The translations under genes were made by a program, and so were the position numbers. Below, piece after piece: positions 5,825-6,873 of a stretch of 6,873 nt of DNA (the first letter of the stretch is position 1; every line of letters begins with the position of its first letter). The stretch spans positions 1 to 6,873 of the forward strand of contig SKXI01000233.1 of the NCBI GenBank assembly GCA_007128515.1, in the 5' to 3' direction. The notes under the pieces were generated by a model. The model worked only from the letters and a program-made list of their open reading frames with translations. It had not been told where the DNA came from and did not search any database. This DNA comes from Halococcaceae archaeon (lineage in GTDB: Archaea; Halobacteriota; Halobacteria; Halobacteriales; Halalkalicoccaceae).

Positions 5825-6808
5825 TCACTCGACCGCCAGCACCGTGTCGAGGTCCGGGTCGGGCTCGAGTAGCTCGTATCTCCCCTCCTCGTCCGCGACG
5901 ACACCCTCTCTCACGAGGTGATCGAGGTGGGCGTAGGCCTCGCCGGGCCCGTGCATGACGTGGATACCCGAGAGGTCGCCGAAGAGGTGCGCGCTCACCG
6001 TCCAGGCGTCGGCGGGGCCGTGCTCGGAGAGCACACCCAGGACGTTCTCGGTGCGCTCTCGGTGGTGGTCCGCGATCGTTCGGGCTCTCTCGCTCGGCTC
6101 GTCGATCGGGTCGCGGTGGCCCGGCCAGACGCGATCGTACTCCGCGCCCGCGATCCGCGAGAGCGTCCGCAGATACCGTTCGAGCGGCCGGTCGACCCGA
6201 ACGTCCGCGCCGCCGACGTTCGGCGTGTAGACCGGGAGGATCGCGTCGCCGACGAACGCCTCGGTCGCGTCCCCGCCCCCGTCCACCCCGAACTCGTAAC
6301 AGCAGTGGCCGGCGGCGTGGCCGGGCGTGTGGACGGCTCGCAGGGTCGTCTCGCCCGCCTCGATCTCGGACCCCTCCTCGATCGACGTCACGTCCGCGGG
6401 TTCGCCCGCGATGTGGGTGTGGCCCTCCAGAAAAGCGAGCAGCCCCTCCCGTTCCTCGTCGGGCATCCCCCAGCGCGTGAAGAGCCTCCGGCGGAGCGCG
6501 TCGAGGTCGGAGAGCGCCGCCTCCTCCTGTGCGACGAGCGGGGCGTCGGCCTCGTGGACGTAGACCGTCGCGTCGCCCTCCGCCTGGATCTCGCCGGCGA
6601 GGCCCGCGTGATCCGGGTGAAAGTGCGTGAGCACGACCTGCGAGACGTCGGCGAACCCGTAGCCCAGGTCGGCGAGGCCCGTTCGGAGCCCCTCCCTGGT
6701 CGTCTCGGTCGCGACGCCGGTGTCGACGAGCGTCAGCCCCTCACTCTCCAGCACGTAGGCGTTGTTCCGCCCCTCGAACTCCCGGTTGCCGAGCGAGATC
6801 CGGTCCAT
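5825..6808 (-). CDS. Metallo-beta-lactamase-fold hydrolase with C-terminal winged-helix-like region (LACTB2-like)
   Basis: The 327-residue protein carries the complete zinc-binding set of the metallo-beta-lactamase superfamily: THFHPDH (61-67, His62, His64, Asp66, His67), VHTPGHAAGH (159-168, His164), VGDAI (186-190, Asp188) and WPGHRDP (228-234, His231). The strand ending in VDTG (28-31) precedes the first motif, as usual. A helical insert at about 86-130 may cover the active site. Residues 250-315 (NVLGVLSE, AWTVSAHLF, AYAHLDHLVREGVV, YELLEP) look like a winged-helix domain, as in LACTB2-type proteins. The family includes thioesterases, glyoxalase-II-like enzymes and nucleases, so the substrate is open. 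The frame extends to an ATG at 6865, but 6808 is preferred: homology starts at MDRISLGN, and a TTTAC element lies about 26 bases upstream. The extra 19 residues are Arg/Cys/Gly-rich and lack the acidic character. It probably forms a single-gene unit. Confidence 0.88.
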   Translation of the reverse strand: MDRISLGNREFEGRNNAYVLESEGLTLVDTGVATETTREGLRTGLADLGYGFADVSQVVLTHFHPDHAGLAGEIQAEGDATVYVHEADAPLVAQEEAALSDLDALRRRLFTRWGMPDEEREGLLAFLEGHTHIAGEPADVTSIEEGSEIEAGETTLRAVHTPGHAAGHCCYEFGVDGGGDATEAFVGDAILPVYTPNVGGADVRVDRPLERYLRTLSRIAGAEYDRVWPGHRDPIDEPSERARTIADHHRERTENVLGVLSEHGPADAWTVSAHLFGDLSGIHVMHGPGEAYAHLDHLVREGVVADEEGRYELLEPDPDLDTVLAVE

Positions 6809-6830
6809 GGGCCCGCCACACCTTCCGGCG

Positions 6831-6836
6831 GTAAAC
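6831..6836 (-). promoter_or_regulatory. Putative TATA-like element of the metallo-hydrolase gene
   Basis: Read on the minus strand, GTTTAC has its TTTA centre near 6833.5, about 25.5 bases before the A of the ATG at 6808. This is the spacing of a leaderless haloarchaeal promoter and argues against starting at the upstream ATG (6865), whose reading frame would run through the promoter. The bases upstream (CGCGC) do not give a clear BRE. Confidence 0.45.
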
Positions 6837-6873
6837 GCGCGTCGATAGGCGAGGGGTTTGCACACGGTTATCA

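Noticed and set aside
6809..6865. Nineteen-residue N-terminal extension of the metallo-hydrolase from the ATG at 6865
   Set aside because: The extension is Arg/Cys/Gly-rich, precedes the conserved MDRISLGN start, and overlaps the TTTAC promoter element.

Overview
The window looks like an ordinary chromosomal stretch of a halophilic archaeon (class Halobacteria). The DNA is GC-rich, the proteins are loaded with Asp and Glu, CTAG is almost absent (two copies, both at one promoter), and most genes have a TATA-like element about 26-28 bases before the start codon, as expected for leaderless haloarchaeal transcripts. The families (COG1340-type coiled-coil protein, DUF373, TIGR00341/DUF389, F420-type luciferase-like oxidoreductase) also fit. 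I cannot name the genus. No RNA genes, mobile elements, CRISPR arrays or plasmid functions are visible, and no stretch longer than 300 bases lacks a gene.

Layout, left to right. (1) 1-182 is the 3' end of a plus-strand coiled-coil protein gene, followed by a T/C-rich tract. (2) 275-1189 (+) is a SppA-type S49 peptidase with an intact Ser/Lys dyad. (3) 1229-2383 (+) is a DUF373 membrane protein with a GTG start. (4) 2384-2560 is a gene-free spacer between convergent genes. (5) 2561-3439 (-) is a UbiA-superfamily membrane prenyltransferase of unknown substrate. It lies 22 bases after (6) 3462-4751 (-), a DUF389/TIGR00341 membrane protein, so the two probably form an operon. (7) 4752-4829 is a short divergent promoter region. 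(8) 4830-5804 (+) is a luciferase-like, probably F420-dependent oxidoreductase. (9) 5825-6808 (-) is a metallo-beta-lactamase-fold hydrolase with a C-terminal winged-helix-like region (LACTB2-like), convergent with gene 8.

Four of the six complete genes encode membrane proteins (the SppA-like protein is membrane-anchored), but nothing ties all the genes into one pathway. The likely units are two single plus-strand genes (sppA, DUF373), the DUF389-ubiA pair, and two singletons.

I did not find a clear novel multi-gene system. The most distinctive structure is the divergent promoter at 4752-4829. Both start codons lie at the same distance from one symmetry centre, and that centre also carries a GATCGATC palindrome and mirrored CGGTTTT promoter elements. 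Smaller oddities are two rare CTAG palindromes framing the sppA start, a seven-codon ORF at its predicted transcription start, and a UbiA-like enzyme whose first Asp motif departs from the classical form.
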